Shown piece by piece: positions 1 through 15,582 of a DNA stretch of 59,739 nucleotides; the first letter of the stretch is position 1, and each line of letters starts with the position of its first letter. The notes under the pieces were generated by a model. The model searched no databases. It worked only from the letters and a program-made list of their open reading frames with translations, and had not been told where the DNA came from. The stretch is from positions 6,747 to 66,485 of the forward strand of contig JAAPAO010000135.1 in the NCBI GenBank assembly GCA_013115145.1, in the 5' to 3' direction. This DNA comes from Perkinsus chesapeaki (taxonomy: Eukaryota > Perkinsozoa > Perkinsida > Perkinsidae). Position numbers and translations under genes: made by a program.

Positions 1-114
1 AAGGTTGAGCGTATCTTTCAAGGTTGAGCGTATCTTTCAAGGTTGAGCGTATCTTTCAAGGTTGAGCGTATCTTTCAAGGTTGAGCGTATCTTACAAGGT
101 TGAGCGTATCTTTT
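1..114. repeat. 19-bp minisatellite, 6 copies
   Basis: Six head-to-tail copies of a 19-bp unit (core AAGGTTGAGCGTATCTTTC) run from the first base of the window to about position 114. Copies 5 and 6 differ by one or two bases. The array may continue beyond the window edge. It ends 8 bases before the putative start codon of the kinase gene. A related GAGGTTGAGCGT string recurs at about 1783 inside an intron of the same gene. 19 is not a multiple of 3, so it is not a coding repeat. Confidence 0.95.
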
Positions 115-122
115 GCATTTTT

Positions 123-4230
<4,108 letters not shown>

Positions 4231-5104
4231 GTGTATAGAGCGGACTATCCTAGCCGTTGTCTTAATTCGAGTAAGCAGCATTACAATGTGCCGCATAGTT
4301 CGTGACCACATACTGTATGTGGTTCCCCAGTGTTTAACACTGAGTGTTATTATACAGTACTTGATAATAAATTGATGATCATCTAGTTTAGATGGACGAA
4401 TTGATCTTTCGTATAAGCTTAGTAGTAGTTACGAGTGGGTCTACTGAACATTCTCTCTCCCAACTTGTTCAGGTGCAGCGTCCTTGTATCGGCCGAGAGA
4501 GGGGACAGCGTCGTCACAACAACAATTACCCCAAGCGAAGCGAGCTAGGCTGCCGAATGGTTGATAAAGTTTAATACCACATTTTCTAACGTGATGAGTA
4601 TATTGAGCATTGCTTCCAATAAAGATATTGTCTTGTTCACGGCGTGAACTTCACGCGTTCTACAAGTTCTGTGAAAGTTAGATCAGAGACTACTGCAGCA
4701 GTGGACTCAATGATGGGACCTGACAGCGCGCGCCAGAGTTGCGTCGACAGACATGGTGCAGCCTGGGGTGCTTCAAGCCATTAAACTAGGACAGTTACAG
4801 CAGCTGTGGTTGTCGATCAAGTATAATCATCGATTCGACTCGTATCGTTTAGTGACGCTTGTCAATTGTACGTGTCTATATCTTGACAAGCGTGTGGCAT
4901 GGGAATGCCAAGTTAAGAAGATGGTGAATTGCTCGGCTATGTCTCTGTCTCTGAGGAGAAGATAACTTGCACATCCTTAAGGTACAAGTCTCTCGCACTC
5001 TTTCGCTCGCCCCTCCTTCTCGAGCATGGAATCGTCCAAAAAGGAGACTGCAGTTTCTGTGAAGGGTGTTGTTATATTACGAAGCACTGTACTGGTAGTG
5101 TTTT
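4231..5104. other. Intergenic region
   Basis: Only short open frames without recognisable domains or consistent splice structure. Nothing else seen. Confidence 0.5.
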
Positions 5105-6492
5105 ATGCCCTCGATGTCGGTGGATTCATTTGCCAAATCTAACAGGCTCGTATACTTCATCCTCGGCCTCCTGGTGTATGAATGTGATGCTATAACTTCC
5201 GGAGCGGCAAATCGTGTTTTAGGTCAAGAAAGATCAATGGTGGTATCTTCTGCCACCCCTTTGAATCATTTCCTACCTTTTCAGAAACCAGAATACAAGA
5301 CAACTTCGACCTCAAACGGCACCGCATCCACACAAGTACGGTTGCTATTCCTTCAACTATCTGTGGTTCGCATTATCGTTCAGATCACTTACGGCAAGTT
5401 TGCTGGCGAGCTCGTAGAACTATCCCTCGCGAAGAACTTCGAGAAGCCGTAAGCTCTACAAGTCGAACTTCCCCTTTCCTTGGTCTTACTGTCCTCAAAC
5501 CATTCAATCGAGTGGTGCGAAGAACAGACTTGCAAGTTTACTCGCTAAGGAAGTCAACCGCTTGGATTTAATTTTGTTGTTCTTCTCTATTGCATCCGAG
5601 CTTCAGTATGTCTGATAACCTTGATTAAAAGTAGTAGCAGGTCCCCGTCGAGAAACTCACTACAGCATGATCAAGTATGGTTGGTGGATGAAGATTCATT
5701 AAGACAACTATCTTCTCCAGTTTTTGTACAATATACACAAAAGCATAAAGGGCCATTGTCTTTGGGAAAGCTTTCCATGGAGAAGACCTTCGAGAGTTAC
5801 CTCCAAGCAGTGAAGAAGAAAGGAAGACAATTTCCTGGATGCTCCATCGAAATGAATCTTAGAACGAAGTCTGTGACAGGCCTTCGATACACCGCACATG
5901 GGGCTCCTCGAGTCAGCACTTCTCTAAGGGTAGCTTACTGCACTGTCAAACGGTCTATTTAGCCCAACTATGTCAGGAAACCGCTTCACTCAGGATGAAT
6001 CTGACGATGAGGAATCCTTCGGGAGGCCTTAAGATGTCTAGTTTGGAGTTAAAACTCTTTTGGCCAGACGAGTAAGTTACAACGATTCAAAAATCTCTCC
6101 TTCGCCCCTTGCCACGCAGTGTCTGAGTTGATTTATGAGTTTTGTTATTTTTCTGTAGGAGCCCATCGGAGCCTCATTTGAATAGAAGTGTTCTGCTCGA
6201 TATTGAGTCGACAGGTCGTCGTGAGATACCCGCTGAGCAGCTTCGCGGTATCACCAAAGAAAAGTTGGAAATGGCTTGTTTAGTATTCGCTTTCGGAAAA
6301 CCCGAAGAAAAAACGATTGAGGAGATGAGACTTAGAAAGAAAAAGATACAACAATTGTTCGGCATTTCTTTCCAACCTACTGAAGATTCTCGTGAAATGC
6401 TCCTCGAATCCTTCTCCGTCTACTATCATCTAGCTAACAGTGACGATGTCGAGGGCAGATTGATTCGACCTTCGATCAAGAGGTCCGAATGA
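5105..6492 (+). CDS. Secreted multicopy family-1 protein, copy A (5 exons)
   Basis: Function unknown. Exons: 5105-5335, 5384-5448, 5642 to about 5909, 5977-6071, 6159-6492. The N-terminus is a signal peptide (basic ...AKSNR, then LVYFILGLLVYECDA hydrophobic core), predicting secretion. Exon 3 carries GPLSLGKLSMEKTFESYLQAV; exon 4 RMNLTM...; exon 5 encodes IPAEQLRGITKEKLEMACL and ends YYHLANSDD...RLIRPSIKRSE. The exon order and these blocks are repeated about 12 kb downstream in copy B, which confirms the exons. Exon 3/4 junction is less certain than the others. No catalytic motif or known domain is visible. Likely a lineage-specific secreted protein; its role (nutrition, host interaction or surface) cannot be read from sequence. 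Confidence 0.8.
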
Positions 6493-7039
6493 TGAGTGTC
6501 CATGATGATGTGATATACACAGATGTGACGTTAATGCAAGTTTGAGCGTCCTGTGTTGAAGTTGACCATCTGTTATTCCACTTAATATTCACTCATTCAT
6601 AATTATTTATTTTATATTTCTTGCTTATCTCAGCAAACCGATAAATTTTATCGTTCTATTTACAAACGACACTAACGTGAAGCCGACAGTCAATAAAAGA
6701 ATGACCATCAATTAAAAATCATCGATTTTGAAGCAATCAAATTAATTAATCAAAATCATCATTATCAAAAATTATCATTATTAAGATTTTGTCACTTCAA
6801 GTGACGGGAAAATGTGAAGTTGTCTTACTCCATGTCGACAGCTGTTGAAATAGACTCACGTTTATTCGCTTTCGTTGGATACTCTTATGGGTCTCCCTTC
6901 TCGCTTAGCGGCCTATCATCGTTGCCTTAAAGAAAGTATTCGAGCAAACGAAACGATCTAGGCTGCCACAGAAGAGGGGTTGATAAAGCGTTGTCTTGCA
7001 CGTGCGTGCAAATATCTTGTGCAATTTTGTTGTAGACAA
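6493..7039. other. Intergenic, AT-rich stretch
   Basis: AT-rich sequence around 6580-6800 with no supported gene. Confidence 0.5.
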
Positions 7040-7157
7040 ATGCGACTTCTTATAAATGTTATTTGGTTTGGCCTTGAGGTTGGCAGTTCATCACCAACAA
7101 TCGAACAGGAGGTTGCCATTTCTGAAGCATTCCCAGATCGAGTCTGTTTGCAATCAG
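7040..7157 (+). CDS. Candidate first exon of a secreted protein
   Basis: ATG at 7040 opens a frame with a short hydrophobic start (MRLLINVIWFGLEVGSS) and ends at a strong donor GTAAGT. A following exon candidate near 7230-7279 reads EYELDCHSTKWSDDPAR. The protein is not recognised and the remaining exons are unresolved. Confidence 0.35.
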
Positions 7158-7412
7158 GTAAGTTCTCATCGTCCCGCTGCTGTACCATATTGCATTCCTG
7201 TTCCGTAAGTCTCGCCAGTTTCGCGCAAACAGAATACGAGCTGGATTGTCATAGCACAAAATGGTCTGATGATCCTGCTCGAGTAGGGTTTGGGTTGTTG
7301 TTTAGCTTTCATGCCACTCTCACATCGTCACTCTACTTGTTAACCTTCAGCAACTAGATATGAAGTTGATAAATCATTTTATTAGTATTACTAAAGCAAC
7401 TTCTAGTTCCAT

Positions 7413-7439
7413 ATGCGCATTCAGAGTCTGAATGCGCAT
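7413..7439. repeat. 27-bp perfect palindrome
   Basis: ATGCGCATTCAGA, one G, then its exact reverse complement: 13-bp arms with a 1-base centre. It lies between two small secreted-protein exon candidates. Confidence 0.9.
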
Positions 7440-7510
7440 TTGTGAATTGCCGTCTGAATTTCAGACAATAAGCGCAGGACGGAGACAATTGTTGTGTCAT
7501 CACGAACTGC

Positions 7511-7642
7511 ATGGGAATACTAGTATCATTGTATTTATTATTGTATTTAGCCACGAAATCGAATGGCATCTACGAAGCTGATGAACCTGGTTGGATTGTC
7601 GTCGGCTCCGAACTGTATGCGAAGTTACTTCAACAAGCGATG
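7511..7642 (+). CDS. Candidate signal-peptide exon
   Basis: ATG at 7511 starts a clear signal peptide (MGILVSLYLLLYLATKSNG) followed by YEADEPGWIVVGSELYAKLL, with a GTGAGA donor after codon 44. Likely first exon of a small secreted protein. Downstream exons are not certain; open stretches at about 7845-7925 (IDKEAQELGLIMKDMNQLW) and 8005-8055 might belong to it. Confidence 0.45.
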
Positions 7643-7844
7643 GTGAGATCATCAGAAATTTGCCCAAAATATAGTATTATGCATTCCGAGCGTGTACCCA
7701 AATATATAGCATGTACAGTGGCACCACCTAGGAGGTCCGCTTGACTCTCCGTTCAACACTGATCATCAGTGGCTGCCGCCAAATCTATGTCAACTGAGAA
7801 CATGTTGAAGCTCTCATGATAGCGTGGAGGTTTCGGTTGAAAGA

Positions 7845-8294
7845 TTGACAAAGAGGCTCAGGAATTGGGTCTCATAATGAAAGACATGAACCAATTATGG
7901 CGCGAATTTATGATGAAAGTTTCACCACATTGAATCAAGTTTAGATCGAGTAATGGTGAAGCATCAAGTAGACGAAATGGCCAATTTTCCGAGTATACAA
8001 GCTTTCTATGATCGATGCTAAGCAGAGATTGTCGAAAGGGCAACTTTCAGGGGCATAAAAATAACAGCTCAAATGGGAAAGCCTGTTGGGGGTATTCCCA
8101 CTTTGCGTGCAACTCAGCTCTCCGCGGAGGCGCAACATGACAGAGTTATACAACAACTTGCAGCAGAACTCACCGATCATGGAAAAACGGGAAACGAAAT
8201 GAGCGGAGCGATGCAAGGAATTAGTAAACCAGTAAATACAAAGAATGTTGGAGAAGCTGAAAAGACTGAGGGGCAACATTTTCCTATCATGTAG
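7845..8294 (+). other. Open frames, possible exons or decayed gene
   Basis: Several same-strand open stretches change frame here: IDKEAQELGLIMKDMNQLW (about 7848-7904), one reading ...VMVKHQVDEMANFPSIQAF... (about 7950-8010), and one from ATG 8073 (MGKPVGGIPTLRATQLS..., 73 codons, ending ...GQHFPIM). The last two share a frame separated by one TAA. This is either a multi-exon gene whose junctions I cannot fix or a pseudogene. No domain recognised. Confidence 0.3.
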
Positions 8295-8774
8295 GCATTC
8301 AATTGGCCTTAGAATTCAATTCAGTATGGAGTTCAAGGCGGAAATGTGAGTCCCACCGTTCCGCCATTTTGTTAGACTATTGAGTATCGATAATACTTTA
8401 TATCAACATCTGTTCTTATAATCATCCTAAATAAGATAACTCGATATGCGCACTATACAATCGATAATATTCAACATTAAGCGATTACTGTGATATCGAC
8501 TATATAATATGTCTATTGGTATATAAACGTAACTCAGTGTGACAGATGTGAGGAGGAGCACTAGTTCTTCTTCACGATGCGCTCGCTGTTACACGTTTAA
8601 ATTTGGGAAAATCGAGCGCATGTTGTCGATGGCAAGTTGGGCCTCTCGGTGGTAACTATCAAATTAGTGACGTATAAGAAACAGCCGTTGCAAATGAAAT
8701 AGGATATATCTCTTCCAATCATCCCTGGTTGACTACCGAGGAGTCTGAAACTTGATAGATCAGTAATACAGCAG
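8295..8774. other. Intergenic region
   Basis: No supported gene; upstream exon(s) of the exchanger could lie here. Confidence 0.4.
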
Positions 8775-11700
8775 GTGGGACAGCTCTCCAGTTGTATCAT
8801 TAGTCTGACCTTCAATACGAATACCTTTGCTCAAGCTACACTATCGTATCGTACCCCCGAATACATCCATAAAATTGTTGCCTTTTTAGACTCTCCTAAC
8901 ACACAGCTGTCATTGAATAATGTTGATGGCCTTTTGGTCAGATTCATCATTATTGCTGTTACGGCGGGCATTCTTATCTGCTCCTTATGTGAGAATCTGG
9001 TCAAGGTTCTTCCGCCGACAGTGGCAGTGTTCAAACTAGGAATGGTAGGATTCTCTGAAGTGCGAAATCGATCATGTGATCGATTTTCAGTTATTGGCTG
9101 TTTTGATACATCATTTCCCTCTCCACAGATGGGGCGTCATAGGCGAGAGCATCGAGAGGTAAGTCTACAAGTAATTTCGTGGCGAGTGACGTTTCAGTTG
9201 GTTGATCGTGGATCCACATCTCATCTGCTTTGTATTCATCCCTATGCTCATGTTTGGCGACGTACTCGCCTTGGATGCCAACTTGGTTAGAGGAGGCCTG
9301 CTGCAGTGAGCTCGGTTGTGAATATTTCTAATACCAAGATTTGCCACAAAATTTTCTCTTACTGGAGAATACAGGAGCAACCAGATTCCTTCGGTTTGAT
9401 GGTCTTCTATGACTCCCTAACCTCGCTTGATGTTTTTACATGTTTTTATTCAACCTGCTTCATGACCATTCTACCCGAGGGTTCTAGGAATCTGGGGGTG
9501 GTCTCCTGAGACCTTCGGGCGCAGGTGTTGGAATAAAGTCGATATAGGGATGCAAAGATTGGTATAGAATAGCATTTCAGAACTGTGATTTAATCAGTTC
9601 TTTTTTTCATTGGTAAGGTGCACGTAGGTGATCCGGCCCAAAGAATATGTTTTTAAAACGGCTCTTGTCAGCAAACCGAAACGTTAATTTTACTAGGACG
9701 CTCAGGCTTAGTCTGACTGCTCCTAGCATTTCTGATTTTTTCGGGAATTCAAAGCTTGAATTCAAGGACGGTTTAAAATTATAAACCAATCCAAAAATAC
9801 ACATTTTTGGTAACCCTGGTGTATGTGTGAGTTTAACATAAATTATATCAGCACCGGCAATAGGTCAGAGAGGCACATGATTTATATTATCAAGAATCAT
9901 CACTCTGAAAGCCCTTCGTTCTCAGAGCGGTTCTTATGTCGACTGTTGGTTTCTTAATATCGGCGTTCATGTCATCATTGCCGACAAGGTGGGTCCGAAA
10001 ACTCATATGAAGACCGTGTTGGCATTTTCACAAAAGATAGAACAGCGCAGTGTGAACAGGTTTCCACATGGCTAACTGGAAGCATCCCCCTGTTGTTTAA
10101 AACAACAGTTAAAGCAACTAATTTTGAGCACGTAAAGAATCATTTAAAATAGTCGAGATGCATCATTCCATTTCAAGAACTCATTGTGCCCTGGATGATC
10201 ACGAAGAACAGGAACATTAAGTGGAGATGCTTTCCGAATGAGTGAACTGTCATCCTGATCTGTCGGATATGCCTTCATACGTTCAACCCGAAATTGCAAC
10301 CGAAGAACACTTTGTGAGAAATACGAAAGCCAATTAAGGAAGTGACTCCACATTGATAGACTATCTCCATAAGCTTCTAAATTGGCCCAGTATCTATTCA
10401 AGCTGCTCCCTGATCATCTTACTCAATACCCGGTATTATTATAGATTCCTCCCATCAACTCGTGACTGGCCAATTGCTCTCGGTATCTGTTTTGGTGCGA
10501 TAGTGTCGGGTACCGAGCCGACAGCAGCTATTTGGATACTAAGGGCCCTCGGATGTGAGCTCCCCTTCAAGTTGCTCGATATTCTGACAGATGGGCAAAG
10601 ATTCGTAGCCAACGAATCCTGGTTAACGGTGAACTACAATAGCAAAATACTAGTTCGCATTCTTAGCAAGCTCTGTCTGTCATTTGAAGCTGTCGCTTCC
10701 TGCGAGTCATGGTCCTCCTCCTCCCACTGTACTGACTGCTACACTACATCTTGGAAACGCACCACGTAGAAAAATCAAATCAGACCTCGTAAGATCCTCA
10801 TTCAGTTAGTCCGTGCTCTCGACCGTTAAAATACAAAGTGGCACACAACTAATGTTTTAGCATTTCGACATCACTAGCCCAGGCCCTGGACTCCAGGGAT
10901 TTGCCATGTTCACTGTGCTACCTCAGCCACACAAAGGTTGAAGACCTTCATCGAGACCGAAAGCCTTCTTGGTGACGGCATGCTCATCGTGTTATATTCA
11001 GTCGCTAAGACAGAGCTGGATAATCAAGTGTCACCGTATGGAGCTCGTAAGAATCATTCACGCTACTCGTTGAGGGATATCTTTTTCCGTATGGAATTAA
11101 CGGAACACATTCCCACTGATGGAGTTTTCAAATTTCTAATTTTTCTACAATCCTGTCTTGAGCAGGTATTCTACATGGGTCTACGTAATGCTCCAGCTCC
11201 CGGCTTTAGTTTTAGTCTTGTTTCAGTCGACATCGCTGTTTATGTCGTTCGTGCTGTACTCGGGTCAGTATCATTGGGGATGCTCATCGGCATGCATGGC
11301 CTAACTGCACTGGCCAAGATTAGTAACAGGTCAGTGATAACAAACCAGGAAATATGGAATATAGTCGTGTGGAAAATATGCGTGCTTTGATGATTATTAC
11401 GTGTAGCGATCGAACCTTCACTCGTTTTCCGAAGCTCCATTGCAAAGCGCTTCACCGACATGTCCGGGCACATTCAGAAATAATTTATGAGCATCTGTCA
11501 GATTCGGGCAATACGACCTCACTCTCCAAACGACCATTTCGCTGGTGATCGCCTACGCCGCATTTTTCATCGCGGAAGTGTTCTTTGGTATGTCTGGCGT
11601 AATTACGACCTTCACAGCTGGGATGATGCTATCCTGGAGGTGAGATAGTCGCCGATCAATTCTCGCGCGCCATTTAATTATCAGGATGAGACCGTTACTG

Positions 11701-14700
11701 ATAAGCAGCGATTCTATAGATTGGTTTTGGTCTGTTATGGAGTTCGTATCAAATGCCGTGGTGTTCTTCCTCGGTGGTGTGCTCTTTGGTGGGGCGTGCT
11801 ATCGTGTTGAACCTATCGAGTTTGTCTGGTAAGCCGACTTTGGGGTATTTCGAGACAGAAACATCTAAAAACGAAAAGTGTCATTCGGCAATAGTGTGTT
11901 CAATTGAGACGTTTCTTCATTGAGATCACACTGTACTACTCTTAAAAGCTTTGTCAGCTTTGAGCGCTTACTGTACGTAGTTGGAGTGTGAAGAATTATA
12001 ATTTACGGTCAACGCTTTTTATCAATATCTGTATACTAAAGGATGTATCTAGGAGTATGAGGAAATGAATATCTTCTTTCGGTTTCTGCCATTGTGTGGT
12101 TTACCATACAAAACCTAGTTTATCGCTCCAAATGCTGAACCCTTAGATCCAAATGCTCAACACTTGAAGTCGAACTTTTTGTAAGCACGCCGGGAATTAT
12201 CTCCACATGAAATCATCTTCTGGTCTCCCCGAACTTAAAAATATGATGCTTTTATTTCTCAGGCTTTTTCTATTATATATCGCTACAACGGCCTCGAGAG
12301 GCATTATGGTGTTCATCCTTTCACCGTTGATAAACACTGTTGGTGAAAAGTAAAAGTGCCCTCTCTGGGAATCGTACCGCGGACCTTTCCGTTGGTAGAT
12401 TTTCCTGGCAGGAGCTCGCCCTGTCGGCCTGGAGTGGAGGGCTCAGAGGTGGAGCTCTTTATTATTTATCCTATTTCGTTCGATGACGCATCAGGTGGCG
12501 TTTCGATGGCGTTGGCAGTTTCCCTTTCACGGTCAAACTTCCTGGACGAGGCCCAAGCCACACAGGTATTTTTCTATTACGGAGGTGGGTGAATTTTTCC
12601 GAAGCCGTGAGTAAGTTACCCTCGTTTAATCGCTTCAGGTCTGGCGTGGATGAGTCTCATCATAAATGCGATGACATGCGGCCCTTTAGTAGACTTTCTT
12701 GGACTTTCCCAGCCGCGAGTAAAAAGCCATAGTGGGGAAACTATTCACCAACTCGGAATATTTTCCCCCGCTTATAATCGTTGAAAATTTCTCTCAGTTC
12801 TCTGTACTGATTAAAATGGAAGCTGTTCGTGCATTACTTCGAAGAACAGTCTATAGCTTCGGTCCAACAGGTGAGGCAAATCGATCGTCAGGGCGTGCGC
12901 TTTTTCAAATCGCGAGCAAGGTCCTGTAGAGGAGCTCTGTCCGAATACCTGGAGGTATCTTCACGCGCAACCTGAGGTGGCAATGAACTCGGTATTGCAG
13001 CACAGGTCGAGTGCTACTGGTGGGGCGCTTTATCATCATTCATCCAAGAAGAAGGGAGCTCTTAATCGTACGCTGAAGTTGAGCGATTTCGTATCTTGCA
13101 CGCTTAACCTTTAGATGCTTCTACCAACCACAAATTTCGAAGGTCTTTGGCAGCTCTCAAAACCCGTCAAGGCTTGGCAGCCATTGCGGATGCTCCGAAC
13201 TCTGAATTGTTGGAGTCACAGAGGGAAACCTATCTCAATGTTTTGGGTAAATTACGTTAGAAATGCCTCACCTGGGGTTCGAACTTGCGTCTGTATACTC
13301 CAGGTCTTCGTAAAAACCCCGTAGGCAAGGATACTGCTAAAACCGTCTTTGGATGAAAGCCATTCCGTGAACTCGTCTGAAGTTCAATTGGCAAATTTTA
13401 AGGTTTCAGTTGGCACTGTCGGGTACCGCTGTATATATTCCTTTACAATCGGGTCCGCCCTGCCTTGTTTTTACGAAACATTTGCGATGAGGTGACCAAT
13501 GCACCTACAATAGGCTATAATAGAGGATAATAGGACCCGCCAAGTTGGTGTATTATCGTCCAGTCTCCGTAATTTTCCCGTTTTGATGGTTCACTTGGAA
13601 TGTTTTATGTCCGTGGTGATTCGGGATGCATATATTTGAAAAATGCTCCCTGGGGAATTTGAACCTGCGTACCTGTTTTAGCTGGCTTTTACAGTAAAGC
13701 ATTGAAGATAGAAGTTATACCAAATCAACCAGAGATTGCTGGACTTTTGTTGAGGACGGTAGAGCATGCCAAAGTTAAGGTAAACTGCTTGTTTTAGGAT
13801 TCATGACTCGTTTAAATGACATCGTGGCTTCACCTCTCTCTATCGTACATGGTAGAACGGCATTTAGGGTCTCTAAGCTCCGGCGGCAATGCTGTTATTG
13901 TCATTATATAGGAAAGTATCTCCCTGGAGGTATACTAGAAAGTCTGACAGAAAGTGTGTCACTAGTGCAGAGTAGGAGGACGAGATAGTTCATAATATAT
14001 GTTATTAATAAAAGAAGTATATCCTTTTCGGGCCTTTTAACCTTTGAATCTCTCATATAGTTGTTCACCTACCCATAACTAGTTTCAAGTGCATTCCTAC
14101 TCTTCAATGGCATGTGTGGCAGATATCAGTTGGCGTTCGGGATTGGAAGGCTGTACATGACTTATTAAGACGAGGCAAAGATAGACATACACAGATGAGG
14201 AATGCTATGGTACGAGAATCTATCTCACACGCGTGCATCTGACGTCAGATCGTGCACCTTTTCCTAGATTGCAGCCGAAAGACTATAGAAGTAAGTCTGA
14301 GACTTTCTTGCGCGCCAGCAAATCTTTAGGCAGTGACAGAGCTGATGTGCCCGAATTTCGAGGCGAGTGACGCTAGGACCGGGTATCAGCAACATCAGCA
14401 AAACAGCGATATCTTGGAGGAGCTTGACAAGATATTTGCCAATATGAAAGTGAGTGACATTAAATGGTTATCCTCCTCATCTTTGTTGTTTATCCTTTAG
14501 CCTGTCTGGTATGCTGTTAAAAGAGAAGTTGAAGGGCATCTGAAGGAGGCTGAGGAAATACTTGGTCAAATGCCAGCAAGAATTGTCCAACTCTCCCACA
14601 GGTTAGTTTAGTGCTATTAAATTTGCCATTCAATCCTCGCTGCAGCGCCTGTCAATTCTATCGCTAACCACGCGACTACCAGTTGAGATAATTATGAAGC

Positions 14701-15360
14701 TCTGGTGAGGGAGACTGAGATATTCCAGCGTTCTGCTCGCACTTGCTTTTCCTTCATTTTGGAACTCAACCCCCCTGCAAAATTATAGAAAAATAATTGG
14801 TAATAAATTTGTTATTATGAAAATAAATCATACCAAATTATAGTAATATCATGACTCATGCTAAGTCGCTCAGTGCAACTGAGGAGCTGCGCTGTCCACC
14901 GTAACTTCAAGGATGGGAGTTGTCGGATTATCTTTCTGATTCCGCCTCCATCAACGATCCGTCGGCCCTCGCATCTCGCTGGTTGTTTTCAGCGGCTTTC
15001 CTCGAATATATCGAGGAGATTTTATATGGTATACTATCCGCCATAACAATACAGTCGTATTATATTTGGTATAGTCTTACTGTTTCGGACCAGCAGGAGC
15101 TAAAGCCCTGTGTTTCCACCTGATTAGATACCAGAAGGTTGGTGAGGTCACACAACAACTTCAAGGGGAATTATTTGACTTGGTGGATTCAGGATTGCTT
15201 AATCAAACAGGTTAGGCAACTTTGAGTGCTCATTACCGACCGAGTTGTGTCGCTGTCTCCCTCAGAAGCCCAAGCTGTTCTAGAGCATATCGACTCTGAT
15301 GTCCGCCGACTTCAACACAATATAGAGTTCCCGGGAAGCGTCCCGGATTTGCTAGAGTAG
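8775..15360 (+). CDS. Na+/H+ exchanger of the CPA1 family (NHE/SOS1-like), many exons
   Basis: Membrane antiporter swapping Na+ (or K+) for H+, with a long cytoplasmic tail. Supported exons include 8775-9044, 9091-9158, 9198-9285, 10445-10570, about 10937-10995, 11100s-11330, about 11490-11640, about 11690-11830, about 12290-12349, 12399-12439, about 12487-12590 and about 12640-12720, with tail exons to a stop at 15358. Order of motifs matches the family: CENLVKVLPPTVAVFKLGM, then IVDPHLICFVFIPMLMFGD (the PExxLxxFLPxLLF segment), DWPIALGICFGAIVSGTEP (TM4), ETESLLGDGMLIVLY (TM5), TAGMMLSW, NAVVFFLGGVLFG, SAWSGGLRGGVSMALAV and a final SLIINAMTC..LGL helix. The tail contains Gln/Glu-rich stretches (LEELDKIF, VLEHIDSDVRRLQ). 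TM5 has GD where the family has ND, and TM4 has TEP instead of TDP. The start and several tail exons are unresolved. Three introns carry antisense tRNA-like modules. Confidence 0.9.
9045..9090 (+). other. 46-nt intron made mostly of a hairpin
   Basis: GT-AG intron whose removal joins the LGM and LLAV codons in frame. Positions 9065-9086 form AAATCGATCA, TG, TGATCGATTT: 10-bp perfect arms with a 2-base loop, four bases before the acceptor AG. Confidence 0.8.
12350..12398 (-). repeat. tRNA-like module forming a whole 49-nt intron (antisense in exchanger gene)
   Basis: The intron GTAAAAGTGCCC...GTTGGTAG lies exactly between exchanger codons VGEK and FSWQEL, in frame. Its reverse complement reads as a tRNA-like 3' half: GGTACGATTCCC (B-box-like), then a short spacer, GGGC-A-CTTTT. 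In this orientation the complement of the oligo-T tail supplies the GTAAAA donor. Confidence 0.7.
13247..13324 (-). repeat. tRNA-like module in exchanger intron
   Basis: On the minus strand: 5' GCCTACGG..., T-arm CAAGTTCGAACCCCAG, GTGAGGC, A, TTTC. The first four bases GCCT pair with AGGC at the 3' end like a shortened acceptor stem, total about 63 nt. It fills an intron delimited by GTAAAT and CCCGTAG; the reading phase across this junction is not fully resolved. Confidence 0.6.
13640..13680 (-). repeat. tRNA-like module in exchanger intron
   Basis: Minus strand: GCAGGTTCAAATTCCCC, AGGGAGC, A, TTTTTC. It lies in the intron upstream of the tail exon KALKIEVIPNQPEIAG; intron ends are uncertain. 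Confidence 0.55.
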
Positions 15361-15582
15361 GAACTGATGTTTCACTGCGCCATAAAATTAAACTCAGACG
15401 GAAGAACGACTTCTCGCTTGATGAGAAGGATTCCGGAAGTGACTGATGATTATTCAATTTCCATGACGTGACAACATTGAACACTAGATGGTGTTTCCCA
15501 TCTGTCGACTTGTGTTTGGGACTTCTGTACTATAATATTAGCGAGTAACACCGGTACCCAATTCCTGCTAGAATGGCGCGGA

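Noticed and set aside
1-114. CRISPR array
   Set aside because: Units are directly adjacent with no spacers, and the genome is eukaryotic.
7845-8060. SNARE (syntaxin-like) helix
   Set aside because: IDKEAQELGLIMKDMNQLW resembles a SNARE repeat only superficially; no central Gln layer in context and no C-terminal membrane anchor.
9045-9090. Non-canonical splice site in the exchanger
   Set aside because: Using the acceptor at 9159 side gave a frame slip, but the acceptor TTTTCAG at 9084-9090 restores frame with normal GT-AG and family-like sequence. Similar apparent slips in the kinase and ChaC genes were also solved by other canonical sites.
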